A stretch of DNA of 41,041 nucleotides from [Clostridium] fimetarium (GCF_900111235.1 NZ_FOJI01000023.1:1-41041), one strand, 5' to 3'; numbered from the stretch's first letter, positions 24,835-33,778 are shown. Numbers and translations are program-made. The notes: generated from the letters alone by a model not told the origin.

Positions 24835-25660
24835 TTTTACCTCCTCCTATTCTTAATATTACGGTATCTTTAATAGGACATGCATTTTCGCTAGTACACT
24901 TTAAGCAGGATATACATTGATGATTATAGATTGTATTTGAGGAACTAACCTCAATATTCATTGGGCATGAACTATTACAAGCATCACAACTAATACAGGT
25001 TTTCTGGTTTCGTTTGATTTTAAATATTCTAAACAAATTGAATATGCCTAACGTTGCTCCATATGGGCATATATACTTACAAAATGGTCGTTCAACAAAT
25101 AATGATGCAATTACAGTAATGGCAAGTATTATATATGCTGCCACCGCAACTTCACTGGTAAACAAATTAAATAATGCATAATATGGATCAACGTTTTGAA
25201 AAATCAACTTCGCAGAAGCTGCTGTATTATAAATGACTAGTATAAGTACAAAATAACGTAAATATCTTAAAATACTATCTAACCTTTTTGGAAGAAAATG
25301 ATTATATCTTTTACCAAAAATCTTTTTACCTATTTTGCCTATAAACTCTTGAAAGGTACCAAAAGGACAAATCCATCCACAAAACACAGGACCAAATAGA
25401 AGTGTCATAAAGAACACCGCATACATCAAAATAATTGATGAACTATGTATTTTTTGAATTAATATACCATCTGTCAGGTAAGTATATATTGAAACCACCC
25501 CTCCAAATGGACAAATAGCATGTAACGATGCATTTGTGATAAATGGAACAGTCATACCTTCATCACTTAATGCTTTTGCAATAGAAATCAACATAACAAT
25601 TATAAAAAATGATATTTGTATCATTGGTCTGATCCAATTCCTCATTCTGTTTTTATTCAC
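24824..25660 (-). CDS. NapH/NosR-like 4Fe-4S membrane protein
   Basis: The 278-residue protein has about five membrane helices, the PF12801-type double motif CGWICPFGTFQEFIG and CKYICPYGATLG, and two C-terminal [4Fe-4S] clusters (CISCDACNSSCP and CISCLKCTSENACP). This is the arrangement of NapH/CcoG/RdxA-like quinol- or ferredoxin-linked electron-transfer proteins. The start is GTG (25660) with GGAGG 7 nt upstream. First gene of a three-gene operon with an anchored accessory protein and a DUF2680-like protein. Inferred role: pass electrons across the membrane to an extracytoplasmic partner; no terminal reductase is encoded nearby. Confidence 0.88.
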   Translation of the reverse strand: MNKNRMRNWIRPMIQISFFIIVMLISIAKALSDEGMTVPFITNASLHAICPFGGVVSIYTYLTDGILIQKIHSSSIILMYAVFFMTLLFGPVFCGWICPFGTFQEFIGKIGKKIFGKRYNHFLPKRLDSILRYLRYFVLILVIYNTAASAKLIFQNVDPYYALFNLFTSEVAVAAYIILAITVIASLFVERPFCKYICPYGATLGIFNLFRIFKIKRNQKTCISCDACNSSCPMNIEVSSSNTIYNHQCISCLKCTSENACPIKDTVILRIGGGKNEN

Positions 25661-25706
25661 ACTGAAACCTCCGTTTTTTTATTTAATTTTATTATAAATT
25701 CCACAG

Positions 25707-25797
25707 ATGGCAAAACTATGGCAAAATTAAGTTTTAATTTATCTATTTTATCTTGTAAAAACATAGTTTTGACATATATAATGATTATATTATCTAG
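25707..25797 (+). promoter_or_regulatory. Promoter of the two-component genes with tandem 11-bp repeats
   Basis: ATGGCAAAACT (25707-25717) and ATGGCAAAATT (25718-25728) are head-to-tail, one helical turn apart, as OmpR-family regulators usually require. TTGACA (25769-25774) and TATCTA (25791-25796) with a 16-bp spacer follow. The repeats lie between the two-component operon and the divergent 4Fe-4S operon, so they may control both. Confidence 0.6.
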
Positions 25798-25819
25798 ACA
25801 CGACAGGATGGAGGAACAC

Positions 25820-26506
25820 ATGGGAAATATATTAATAGTAGATGATAATAAACAAATCTCTTCGGTATTATCTGAGTATGCAAAAAAAGAAGGCTTTACT
25901 CCTATAACCGCGGAAAATGGAATAGACGCTTTAAATATATGCAAAGAACATACTCCGGAAATCATTCTTTTAGACGTAATGATGCCACTAATGGATGGCT
26001 TTGAGGTATGCAGAGAAATCAGAAAAACATCTAATGTTCCGATTATTATGATAACAGCAAGGGGCGAGGATTTTGAAAAAATAATGGGGCTTGATATAGG
26101 AGCGGATGACTATATCGTGAAACCATTTTCACCAGCAGAGGTCATGGCAAGGGTTCGTGCAATTCTACGTCGTCTTGTGAAATCCGAAGAGAATCCATCA
26201 CAATTATTTACATTTGATAATTTAAAAATCAATTTAGATGATTATGAAGTAACAATTAATAGTAATATTGTTTCCTTGACAAAAAAAGAGATAGAGCTAT
26301 TGTGGACGCTCGCTACAAACAAGAATAAAGTTTTTACAAGAGATAATTTATTAAATACCATTTGGGGATACGATTATTTTGGAGATTCCAGAACAGTTGA
26401 TTCTCACATGAAAAGACTTAGAGCAAAACTAGATCAATATCCCCATCAAACATGGAATTTGAAAACCATATGGGGTGTTGGTTATAAGTTTGAAGTTACA
26501 TTATGA
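25820..26506 (+). CDS. OmpR-family response regulator
   Basis: DNA-binding response regulator of 228 residues. The receiver domain has the acidic pair in LIVDDNK, the phospho-acceptor Asp52 (ILLDVMMPLMDG), the conserved Thr (IMITARG) and Lys (YIVKPFSP). The C-terminal winged-helix domain contains LTKKEIELLWTLA and RTVDSHMKRLRAKL. ATG at 25820 has GGAGG 5 nt upstream; the open frame extends further upstream without a ribosome site or similarity. Followed after 61 bp by its sensor kinase. Confidence 0.93.
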   Translation: MGNILIVDDNKQISSVLSEYAKKEGFTPITAENGIDALNICKEHTPEIILLDVMMPLMDGFEVCREIRKTSNVPIIMITARGEDFEKIMGLDIGADDYIVKPFSPAEVMARVRAILRRLVKSEENPSQLFTFDNLKINLDDYEVTINSNIVSLTKKEIELLWTLATNKNKVFTRDNLLNTIWGYDYFGDSRTVDSHMKRLRAKLDQYPHQTWNLKTIWGVGYKFEVTL

Positions 26507-26567
26507 ATATTTCATCATTCATATCCTATATTTTGAGTGATGCTAAATCACCGGATTGGAGCAACGT

Positions 26568-28013
26568 ATGAAAAATAAAATTGTATGGAAGCTTAGCATT
26601 TATTTTATCACTTCATTACTTGTCTTTGCCTTTATTATCAGCGGTATATTTATTTACCTTTTCAGAATTAATACAATAGAATTACACAAAAATGAATTGG
26701 AGCAACGAGCAACAAAAATATCAAAGACCCTTTCATCCATAACCAGCGATAGCATTCGAAAAAATCAAGGAAGCGGCTATGGTGCATATTTAAAATTTTT
26801 AAATGATATAGCAATGTCTGATGTTTGGATTGTAGATGAAAACTTAAATATCATTACCGCCGGAAATGATCAGGTATCCCAATATTCCTTCAGCGATTTG
26901 CCTTCAAATGCTGAAGAAATTGTAAAAGAAGTTTTTTCTGGCAAAACAGAATTTAGTGAAAGCTTCAGTAATATTTTGGATACTCCTACTTTAACCGTAG
27001 GAACCCCCATCAAAGATGATAGTGGAAATATTTTTGGCGTGGTACTTCTTCATTCTCCTGTAAATGGGATTGATCTTGCCATTTCCAAAGGCATTGTTAT
27101 ATTAGTTTTTAGTATAGGAATTGCTTTAATGATTGCAATTCTTTTATCTATAGGTTTTTCTTTTACATTTACAAAACCGCTTAAAAGCTTGAATCTCACA
27201 GCTATAAAATTAACCGAAGGTGATTATACTGTTAAAACGAACGTTAAACAAAGTGATGAAATCGGTACTCTCGCAATGAATATGGATATTCTAGCCCAAC
27301 GGCTTAATGAATCTTCAATGGAAAGTGAAAAGTTAGAACAGCTAAGACGAGATTTTATAGCCAATATTTCGCACGAATTAAGAACTCCTGTAACTGTTAT
27401 TAGAGGCTCTCTTGAAGCTTTGAATGATGGAATTATTACAAAAGAGGCACAAGTACTGGAATATTATTCACAAATGTTAGCCGAAAGCAAACATTTGCAA
27501 CGGTTAATAGGTGATTTATTGGATTTGTCTCGACTTCAAAACACGGATTTTCAACTTGAAATGACACAAATAAGCATTTGTGAAGTGCTTTCAGATGTAA
27601 TTAGAAGTGCTAAAAGTCTTGCTAAAGATAAGCAAATTGAATTTGTGGTTAATAATAATTTTAAGGATTGTGCTCTTTTAGGCGATTATGGTAGACTCAG
27701 GCAAATGATTTTAATTATTGTTGATAATGCCATCAAATTTTCACCTCAAAATGGACATATATATATTAATGTATCACAGGATAAAAACTTGATTTTATCG
27801 ATACGTGACGAAGGTCGTGGGATTAATAATGATGATTTGCCATATGTATTTGATCGTTTTTATAAAACCAAATCTATTGAGAATAAAAATGGAACAGGTT
27901 TAGGACTCGCTATTGCTAAGCAAATTGCGATCCGGCATAATGCGACCATTAAACTTGTCAATGAAATAGGCGTTGGATGTGAATTTGTATTTATTTTTCA
28001 TGATGATTTATAG
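26568..28013 (+). CDS. Sensor histidine kinase
   Basis: Membrane kinase of 481 residues, partner of the preceding regulator. TM1 covers about residues 10-31 and an extracytoplasmic sensor of about 130 residues follows, then TM2 (about 170-195), a HAMP domain (FTKPLKSLNLTAIKLTEGD), the dimerisation domain with the phospho-accepting His269 (NISHELRTPVTVI), and the ATPase domain with N box (IIVDNAIKFS), G1 (IRDEGRGI), F box (DRFYK) and G2 (GTGLGLAI). ATG at 26568 follows GGAG; the upstream TTG lies within that site. The ligand cannot be told from sequence. Confidence 0.93.
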   Translation: MKNKIVWKLSIYFITSLLVFAFIISGIFIYLFRINTIELHKNELEQRATKISKTLSSITSDSIRKNQGSGYGAYLKFLNDIAMSDVWIVDENLNIITAGNDQVSQYSFSDLPSNAEEIVKEVFSGKTEFSESFSNILDTPTLTVGTPIKDDSGNIFGVVLLHSPVNGIDLAISKGIVILVFSIGIALMIAILLSIGFSFTFTKPLKSLNLTAIKLTEGDYTVKTNVKQSDEIGTLAMNMDILAQRLNESSMESEKLEQLRRDFIANISHELRTPVTVIRGSLEALNDGIITKEAQVLEYYSQMLAESKHLQRLIGDLLDLSRLQNTDFQLEMTQISICEVLSDVIRSAKSLAKDKQIEFVVNNNFKDCALLGDYGRLRQMILIIVDNAIKFSPQNGHIYINVSQDKNLILSIRDEGRGINNDDLPYVFDRFYKTKSIENKNGTGLGLAIAKQIAIRHNATIKLVNEIGVGCEFVFIFHDDL

Positions 28014-28037
28014 AAAGATGACAGACCTTTTTCAAAA

Positions 28038-28087
28038 AAAAACAGTGTGAAAACTAGGACATACATTCTAGTGTTCACACTGTTTTT
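28038..28087. terminator. Terminator between the kinase and the zinc-uptake block
   Basis: AAAAACAGTGTGAA (28038-28051) pairs with 28074-28087; an inner CTAG/CTAG extends the stem. A- and T-runs on both sides allow bidirectional use. Confidence 0.85.
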
Positions 28088-28098
28088 CGATTAGCTTA

Positions 28099-28195
28099 CT
28101 AAACTGGAGTAACTATAATATGTTCATCCAATTCAAAACCAGCTTTTTCAAGAGTTTTTTTCACACAATTCATTGGGCATCCATGTAAATATATA
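28099..28195 (-). pseudogene. C-terminal remnant of a DGC-type metal-binding protein
   Basis: Directly after the ZnuA-type gene on the minus strand, the frame reads LHGCPMNCVKKTLEKAG and ends FELDEHIIVTPV with a stop at 28099-28101. This resembles the tail of small DGC-domain (PF08859) putative zinc-binding proteins with their GCPxxC motif. No start codon or N-terminal half is present. Confidence 0.55.
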
Positions 28196-29110
28196 TTATT
28201 TTGACAAACTATCATAAATTTCATCAAGATTGTCCGTCATACGTTCTATATATGTTTTATCATCCTCGCTACTCTCAATCGTATAAATAGTTTTCACCTC
28301 TGCTCCAACCTCGCTTGCCAATGTCTTAGAAACATCTGGACTAGCCATATCTTCTGCAAAAATGGTTTTTACATTATTTTTTTTGCAATAATCTACAAGT
28401 TCTGACAATTGTTTTGCAGTAGGTTCACCCTCTGCAAAGACACCTTCCACACTATTTTGTTGCAAGCCAAAATCCTGGCATAGATATGCAAAAGCAGCGT
28501 GTCCAGTCACAAAACTTTTGTTCGCTACAGACTTGAATTTTTCATTATATTTATTATAAAGGCTGTCTAGTTCAGCGTTAAAAGTATCACTATTTTTTTC
28601 ATAATAATCTTTATTGGTTGGATCAGCTTTTACCAATGCCTCTTTTATATTATTTGCCTCAATTTTAGCACCCTTTAGACTAATCCAAAGATGTGGATCA
28701 TATTGTCCATGTTCTTCTTTTTCTGCTTCCGATACGCTTGATATTGGTGTTGCTCCATCAGATGCTTCTACCGTAATAAGATTTTTATTATTTGCATTTG
28801 AAATAGCATCATCAACCCATGTTTCCATACCAAATCCATTATATACAAATACGTTGGCATTACTTATACCTACTAAATCCTGCGCCTTTGGTTCAAAATC
28901 ATGTGGTTCAGTCCCATCAGGAATAATGGTTGATATTTCAACTTTATCCCCTCCTATTGCTTCAACAAACTCCTTTATTGCATTAAAAGTAACTGAGACC
29001 TTAATTTTATCCCCTGTTACACTTTCCTGATTTTTATTGCCACATGCTGTAAAAGTTGCAATTGAAATCAAACATAAAAATAACACAATACTTTTCTTTA
29101 CAATCTTCAT
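28196..29110 (-). CDS. znuA: Zinc/manganese-type ABC transporter substrate-binding lipoprotein
   Basis: Cluster A-1 metal-binding protein (ZnuA/TroA fold), 304 residues, anchored by a lipobox (TACG, Cys near residue 23). Ligand positions visible are His in GTEPHDFEP, His in YDPHLW, His in VTGHAAFAYL and Asp in FAEDMASPDV, with a short acidic loop containing His (EAEKEEHGQYDPH). The loop is shorter than in classic ZnuA, so Zn or Mn are both possible. ATG at 29110 has GGAGG 11 nt upstream. It is divergent from the ATPase and permease genes of the same importer; the shared region holds palindromes. Confidence 0.88.
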   Translation of the reverse strand: MKIVKKSIVLFLCLISIATFTACGNKNQESVTGDKIKVSVTFNAIKEFVEAIGGDKVEISTIIPDGTEPHDFEPKAQDLVGISNANVFVYNGFGMETWVDDAISNANNKNLITVEASDGATPISSVSEAEKEEHGQYDPHLWISLKGAKIEANNIKEALVKADPTNKDYYEKNSDTFNAELDSLYNKYNEKFKSVANKSFVTGHAAFAYLCQDFGLQQNSVEGVFAEGEPTAKQLSELVDYCKKNNVKTIFAEDMASPDVSKTLASEVGAEVKTIYTIESSEDDKTYIERMTDNLDEIYDSLSK

Positions 29111-29136
29111 AATATAATTATCCTCCAAATTTTACT

Positions 29137-29214
29137 TGCAAATAGTTCCCATTTGCATTTATAATATAATATATCTTATCAAATATATTTGTCAAGTGTA
29201 AATACTTTTTTACA
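29137..29214. promoter_or_regulatory. Divergent metal-importer control region
   Basis: Between the divergent ZnuA- and ZnuC-type genes there are three inverted repeats: TGCAAAT/ATTTGCA (29137-29143, 29151-29157), CAAATATATTTG (29180-29191), and TGTAAA/TTTACA (29197-29202, 29209-29214). They are candidates for the binding site of the Fur-family regulator encoded at 30828. Confidence 0.5.
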
Positions 29215-29250
29215 AATATATATATTGGATAGACAGAAAGTAGGATGATT

Positions 29251-29928
29251 ATGATTAAAATAGAAAATTTGTTTTTCTCCTATACAAGTTCTCCCCCATA
29301 TATTCTAGATGGTATTAATCTAGAAATACAAGATGGAGAATATGTATCAGTGTTGGGGGAAAACGGTAGTGGAAAAAGTACACTCATGCGATTATTATTA
29401 AAACTAATTAAGCCAACAAAAGGAAACATCCAGTTGCAAGCAAAAAGGATTGGATACGTTCCACAAAAGAATGATTTTTCTAATTCCAATTTTCCAATAA
29501 CAGTTTATGAAATGTTGGATTCTTATCGGAGAATTTTGAAAATCAAAAGCAAAAATGTTATTATGGAGAATCTGAAACAGGTTGGAATGTCCGAATTTGC
29601 AAAAGCATTGGTAGGTACTCTTTCTGGAGGTCAAAATCAGAAGACACTTATTGCAAGGGCATTAATTGGTGATCCAGATTTATTAATTCTAGACGAACCC
29701 TCTACTGGAGTAGACATTAACAGTCAAAGAGAGATTTATGGATTTTTAAAAAAAATAAACAAAGAAAAAAACATAACCATAATTTCTGTTGAACACAATT
29801 TAGATGCTGCCATATCAAATTCAACCTTAATATATCATCTTATCAATGGACAGGGACACCTCTGCACTCCTAAAAAATATGCTGATGAATATTTAAATAT
29901 TAAGAGAAAGGACGATACCATTGCTTAA
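29251..29928 (+). CDS. znuC: Zinc/manganese-type ABC transporter ATP-binding protein
   Basis: ATPase subunit of 225 residues with Walker A (GENGSGKS), Q-loop (IGYVPQKN), signature (LSGGQNQKTLIARAL), Walker B (LLILDEPSTGVD) and switch His (SVEHNL). ATG at 29251 is preferred because AGTAGG lies just upstream; an in-frame ATG at 29245 overlaps it. It overlaps the permease gene by 8 nt and, with the divergent binding protein, makes a complete importer. Confidence 0.9.
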   Translation: MIKIENLFFSYTSSPPYILDGINLEIQDGEYVSVLGENGSGKSTLMRLLLKLIKPTKGNIQLQAKRIGYVPQKNDFSNSNFPITVYEMLDSYRRILKIKSKNVIMENLKQVGMSEFAKALVGTLSGGQNQKTLIARALIGDPDLLILDEPSTGVDINSQREIYGFLKKINKEKNITIISVEHNLDAAISNSTLIYHLINGQGHLCTPKKYADEYLNIKRKDDTIA

Positions 29929-30754
29929 TTATACGTTTATGCAAAATGCAATTTTTGTTTCAATTTTTATTTCAATTTTATGCCCATGTATTGGTGTGTT
30001 TTTGGTTCTACGACGGTACTCTATGATAGGAGATACTTTATCTCATTCATCGCTTGCTGGAATCACAATTGGATTGTTATATCACCAAAATCCAATACTT
30101 GGTGCATTTGTTTTTACATCAATCTGTGGTGCGTTAATTGAATTTCTACGGATTTATTTCAAAAAGTACACTGACTTGATTCTTACTATTGTACTTTCCC
30201 TAAGTGTAGGTACTGCAATTACTATTATAAGTTCTGGAAAGCTACATGCTAACGCAGATTCATTTATGTTTGGAAGCATCCTGACTGTCACCAAATTCGA
30301 TATGATTATGGTTCTAATCCTTAGCATCATTTCAGTCATATCACTTATTCTCTTATATCATCAAATGATATATATCGTATATGATGAAGAAGCAGCTAAA
30401 ATTGCTGGTGTAAAGGTCAGGCTCATTAATTATGTTTTCTCAATCCTTGTAGCCTCTGCTATCTCTATCTCTATCCGAATAGTAGGCGTATTGGTACTTA
30501 GTTCCATGATCTCGCTTCCAGTTGCAACGGCACTACAGCTTGAAAAAGGGTTTAAAATCACACTCATATTTTCTATTGTTTTTAGCGTAATTGACATTAT
30601 GCTTGGATTGTTTGCTTCTTATTATCTTAATGTAGCTCCTGGAGGATTTACTGCTCTTTTATCTGTAGCTGTACTAATATTAGTATTGATAGGAAAGAAA
30701 ATATATATAAATGTCAGTAAAATTCATAGCGATCAAAACGAAATACCTTGCTAA
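29921..30754 (+). CDS. znuB: Zinc/manganese-type ABC transporter permease
   Basis: ABC-3 family membrane permease of 277 residues with about eight hydrophobic helices and the conserved RRYSMIGDTLSHSSLAG segment near the N-terminus, followed by DEEAAKIAGV in the cytosolic loop. The first possible start is TTG at 29921, overlapping the ATPase gene by 8 nt, with ATG at 29939 as alternative; coupling makes either plausible. Followed by the Fur-family regulator gene. Confidence 0.9.
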   Translation: MLNYTFMQNAIFVSIFISILCPCIGVFLVLRRYSMIGDTLSHSSLAGITIGLLYHQNPILGAFVFTSICGALIEFLRIYFKKYTDLILTIVLSLSVGTAITIISSGKLHANADSFMFGSILTVTKFDMIMVLILSIISVISLILLYHQMIYIVYDEEAAKIAGVKVRLINYVFSILVASAISISIRIVGVLVLSSMISLPVATALQLEKGFKITLIFSIVFSVIDIMLGLFASYYLNVAPGGFTALLSVAVLILVLIGKKIYINVSKIHSDQNEIPC

Positions 30755-30827
30755 GTAAGTTGACTTCATTATATTACTACTCTATAATGAATTTATATTA
30801 TATAAATGTGAATGAGGTGAATATACA

Positions 30828-31244
30828 TTGAAAAAATCACTGACTGATTGGCCCATTGGTATTAAAAAGACAAATCAACGTCAAAAGGTTCTTTTAATAC
30901 TTGAAAATTCTGATAAACCATTAGGTGCAACTGAAATATTCTCGCAGATTGCAGATGATGGGGATTCAGCTTGGTTATCAACCGTTTATAGGACATTAGA
31001 TCTCTTTGTTAAACACGGTATAATCAATAAAATCAACGTGATGAATAGTGAAATAGCAATTTATGAACTAAATCGTCTTAACCATAAACATTATGCTGTT
31101 TGTTTAAACTGCCATAAGATAATAAGTATGATTAATTGTCCAATGACTGAATTTGACCCAAAGCTTGAAGAAAGTGATTTTCAAATTATGGGACATAATC
31201 TAGAAATATATGGTCTATGTAAAGATTGTACCTCAAAAAAATAG
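30828..31244 (+). CDS. Fur-family metal-responsive repressor (Zur-like)
   Basis: Cytosolic 138-residue winged-helix regulator. The N-terminal DNA-binding domain includes TNQRQKVLLILENSDKPLGA and WLSTVYRTLDLFVKHG; the C-terminal part has HKHYAVCLNCHKII and GLCKDC, the CxxC pairs of the structural zinc site, plus the metal-sensing His positions. The start is TTG (30828) with GAGGTG 8 nt upstream. Its position 73 bp after the permease gene suggests Zur rather than PerR or Fur, though the family members cannot be separated safely by eye. Confidence 0.85.
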   Translation: MKKSLTDWPIGIKKTNQRQKVLLILENSDKPLGATEIFSQIADDGDSAWLSTVYRTLDLFVKHGIINKINVMNSEIAIYELNRLNHKHYAVCLNCHKIISMINCPMTEFDPKLEESDFQIMGHNLEIYGLCKDCTSKK

Positions 31245-31256
31245 TAATAAATTAAT

Positions 31257-31298
31257 AAAAGACGTAATCTATTTCTAAGTAAATAGATTACGTCTTTT
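31257..31298. terminator. Bidirectional terminator
   Basis: A perfect 18-bp stem (31257-31274 with 31281-31298) with a 6-nt loop and flanking A/T-runs lies between the convergent regulator gene and the DUF1980 gene. Confidence 0.9.
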
Positions 31299-31335
31299 AT
31301 TATATATAATTATTATAAAACTGCAAAAAAATGAA

Positions 31336-32211
31336 TTAAAATGGATACACATAAACATCTTTTGGAGCAGATGCATTCTCTATCGTTTTTACATTTATCT
31401 GGAACTCTTTGTTACCTTGAAAATCACCAATCTGAATAACACCATGAATAGTTATCCATGAGTCAACTTTCAGTTGCGAAGCATTATCATAATTGCAGAT
31501 TGGTCCCGTAGGCACAAGATCTGCAGTGCAACATGACATAAGCATTCTTACGGAACCAAATTGGCTTGATGTAAGTGTTTCATCCTTATAAACCTGACCT
31601 GTAATATTAATATTATAGCCTGCATATTTGTCTAAATTAGTATATATTTCAACCATCCAAAAGTAAAATTCATCATCCGCAATTGTTATTATTTTATTCT
31701 TCTCATCATAACCACTAAGCTGAACGGTATTATCGATTGTAGCTGATGTAGATGCTGTAGTTTGTTTCTGACTCGTTGTAGCTGATGATGTGGATGCTGT
31801 AGTCTGTTTCTGTCCCGTTGTACTTGCCTGTGATTGACTATTATCTACTGAATTTTTTGTTTCCTTTTCAGATGCAATAGCAGTGTTCTGTTTAAAATAT
31901 TGATTAGAATATGAATTAGCAGAATCACTTGCTGAGATTGTCTTTTGCGGTAATAATAACAATAAAATTGGTATCAAAAAAATAAGAAAACGGCTATGTT
32001 GTTTTTCATATTTTGCCTTTCCTATTTGTATCATACAAAAAAATCCCCATATAAAAAGTACTATAGTCATAATATATAAAAAAGGTTTTACTTTCACTGT
32101 TACATATAAACTATACTTCCCGGTATACAAAAGCCAATACATAATAAAAGAAAGACATAAACAACTTATTCCTTCTAAGAATGAACTCATATCAAAATAT
32201 TTTTTACCCAT
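31336..32211 (-). CDS. TIGR03943/DUF1980 family membrane protein
   Basis: The 291-residue protein is related to B. subtilis YcgQ. Three N-terminal membrane helices are followed by a Ser/Thr/Gln-rich linker with two near-identical repeats (QKQTTASTS) and a C-terminal DUF1980 domain (FGSVRMLMSCCTADLVPTGPIC, VDSWITIHGVI). The CC pair and the third Cys might bind metal. ATG at 32211 follows AGGAGG and overlaps the end of the permease-fusion gene (ATGGGTAA), so the two are coupled. The pair COG0701 permease plus DUF1980 is a known partnership, commonly under zinc control. Confidence 0.88.
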   Translation of the reverse strand: MGKKYFDMSSFLEGISCLCLSFIMYWLLYTGKYSLYVTVKVKPFLYIMTIVLFIWGFFCMIQIGKAKYEKQHSRFLIFLIPILLLLLPQKTISASDSANSYSNQYFKQNTAIASEKETKNSVDNSQSQASTTGQKQTTASTSSATTSQKQTTASTSATIDNTVQLSGYDEKNKIITIADDEFYFWMVEIYTNLDKYAGYNINITGQVYKDETLTSSQFGSVRMLMSCCTADLVPTGPICNYDNASQLKVDSWITIHGVIQIGDFQGNKEFQINVKTIENASAPKDVYVYPF

Positions 32212-33778
32212 TGTATGAAATACCTCCTGATCCCATAAAACTGAATAGCATAATAACCAATAAACATACCACAAATACAGTTAATGCAAGTCTTATAATA
32301 AACTTCTTTTCAAAACCGCTCGACAATAATAATATATTTTTAATATCCATCATTGGTCCAAAAACCATAAATCCCATTGTGGATGCAAATGGAAATGTTG
32401 ATGCTAAACTTCTTGCGATAACTGCATCTGACGTCGAACATAACGATAGGAAAAAGGCCATTATCATTAAAAGTATGATTACTGTAAACGAATGGCTCTG
32501 TACTACATTTTTTAGGATACCACTCTGGACAGCCTGAAACATTGTAGATATAAATGCACCAATCAATAAATATTTTGCGACCTTTACAAACTCATAACGT
32601 GCATGTCTCATAAATTTAATTAGACCAGATTCCTTCTCGCTGCTCCTTGCGTCATCCATACAACAGTAACAGCTGCAGGATTGAATATTACCAGAATATT
32701 TCAAGACACTTTTACTTTTAAAAATATAGAATGTTCCACCAACTATTATGGAGCATACAATACCAAGTGCTATTCTATAGCCTAAGACTTTAATATTCCC
32801 ATTAAATGCATAGTAAGTAGACAAAAGCACCACTGGATTTACAATTGGTGTCACTAACAGGAATGTTACTGCCGAACATAACGGGACATTCTTTTTCAAA
32901 AGGCTTTGAAATACAGGCACTGAAGCGCAGTCACATATTGGCAGACAAAATCCCATCCCGATGGCTGTAATCATTCCTATTACAGGATTTTTGGGATAAA
33001 CACGTGCGATCCAATCTCCTGACACATATAACTGAATAAATGTTGAAAGCAAAACTCCTATAACAAGAAATGGCATTCCTTCGAGCAACATTCCTGTATA
33101 TATGATTAGATCATTATAAAGCCATTTTATACTGCTAATATTATTTCTTAATAAAAGATACACACAAATCAGCATAATAAACCATATAAATCTACTGCCT
33201 CCAGTCATTTTTTTTAAATCTAACTGTTTTAAGTGTTCTTGGAAATCATTTTCGTAAACTAAATCTAATTTTCTATTATATGATAATAATATTTTTTTCG
33301 TCTTTGCCTTATTCTCTTTATTGGCCGAATATATATACGCGATATCACTTGCATATAACATTGTAATAGGATTAATGCCTGTATTTTGTATCATAATTGG
33401 AAAACTATCGGCATCAGCAATATAGATCACTCTCTCTAAATGAGCAATTGCTTTCATTCTTATTTGTAGGAATATTTCTTCAGCTAATTTGAAATTATCC
33501 ATCCCATTCCATTCTACCCATATTTCATCATAATTCCCATCAGATATAACATTATATATTTTATTTGAAATATTTGTAGAATAAATTTCATATTCTCGTT
33601 TACTAATAATTAAAACTGTAGTATTAATTAAATTTTCTTCTACTTCTTCCTCACCATCTTCAAATTGTATTACAAGCGTATTCTTTTCATAATTTTTCTT
33701 ATGGCTTAAAATTTTATTGAGATATGTAGTTTTTCCAGCCCCCAAATAACCTGTTATAACATAAATAGGCACATTCAT
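32204..33778 (-). CDS. P-loop GTPase-like domain fused to a UPF0718 (COG0701) permease
   Basis: A 524-residue two-part protein. Residues 1-190 form a CobW/COG0523-like P-loop domain: Walker A GYLGAGKTTYLNK (G10 to T17) and a SANKEN segment where NKxD is expected, but no CxCC metal motif. Residues about 200-524 form a COG0701/ArsP-type permease with eight to ten helices, the core motif CLPICDCASVP, a second half with LCSTSDAVIARSL, and a cytosolic Cys-rich loop (CSCYCCMDD). COG0523 proteins are usually separate metallochaperones beside such permeases, so the fusion suggests a nucleotide-gated metal exporter or importer. ATG at 33778 has AAAGGG upstream. Confidence 0.85.
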   Translation of the reverse strand: MNVPIYVITGYLGAGKTTYLNKILSHKKNYEKNTLVIQFEDGEEEVEENLINTTVLIISKREYEIYSTNISNKIYNVISDGNYDEIWVEWNGMDNFKLAEEIFLQIRMKAIAHLERVIYIADADSFPIMIQNTGINPITMLYASDIAYIYSANKENKAKTKKILLSYNRKLDLVYENDFQEHLKQLDLKKMTGGSRFIWFIMLICVYLLLRNNISSIKWLYNDLIIYTGMLLEGMPFLVIGVLLSTFIQLYVSGDWIARVYPKNPVIGMITAIGMGFCLPICDCASVPVFQSLLKKNVPLCSAVTFLLVTPIVNPVVLLSTYYAFNGNIKVLGYRIALGIVCSIIVGGTFYIFKSKSVLKYSGNIQSCSCYCCMDDARSSEKESGLIKFMRHARYEFVKVAKYLLIGAFISTMFQAVQSGILKNVVQSHSFTVIILLMIMAFFLSLCSTSDAVIARSLASTFPFASTMGFMVFGPMMDIKNILLLSSGFEKKFIIRLALTVFVVCLLVIMLFSFMGSGGISYNG

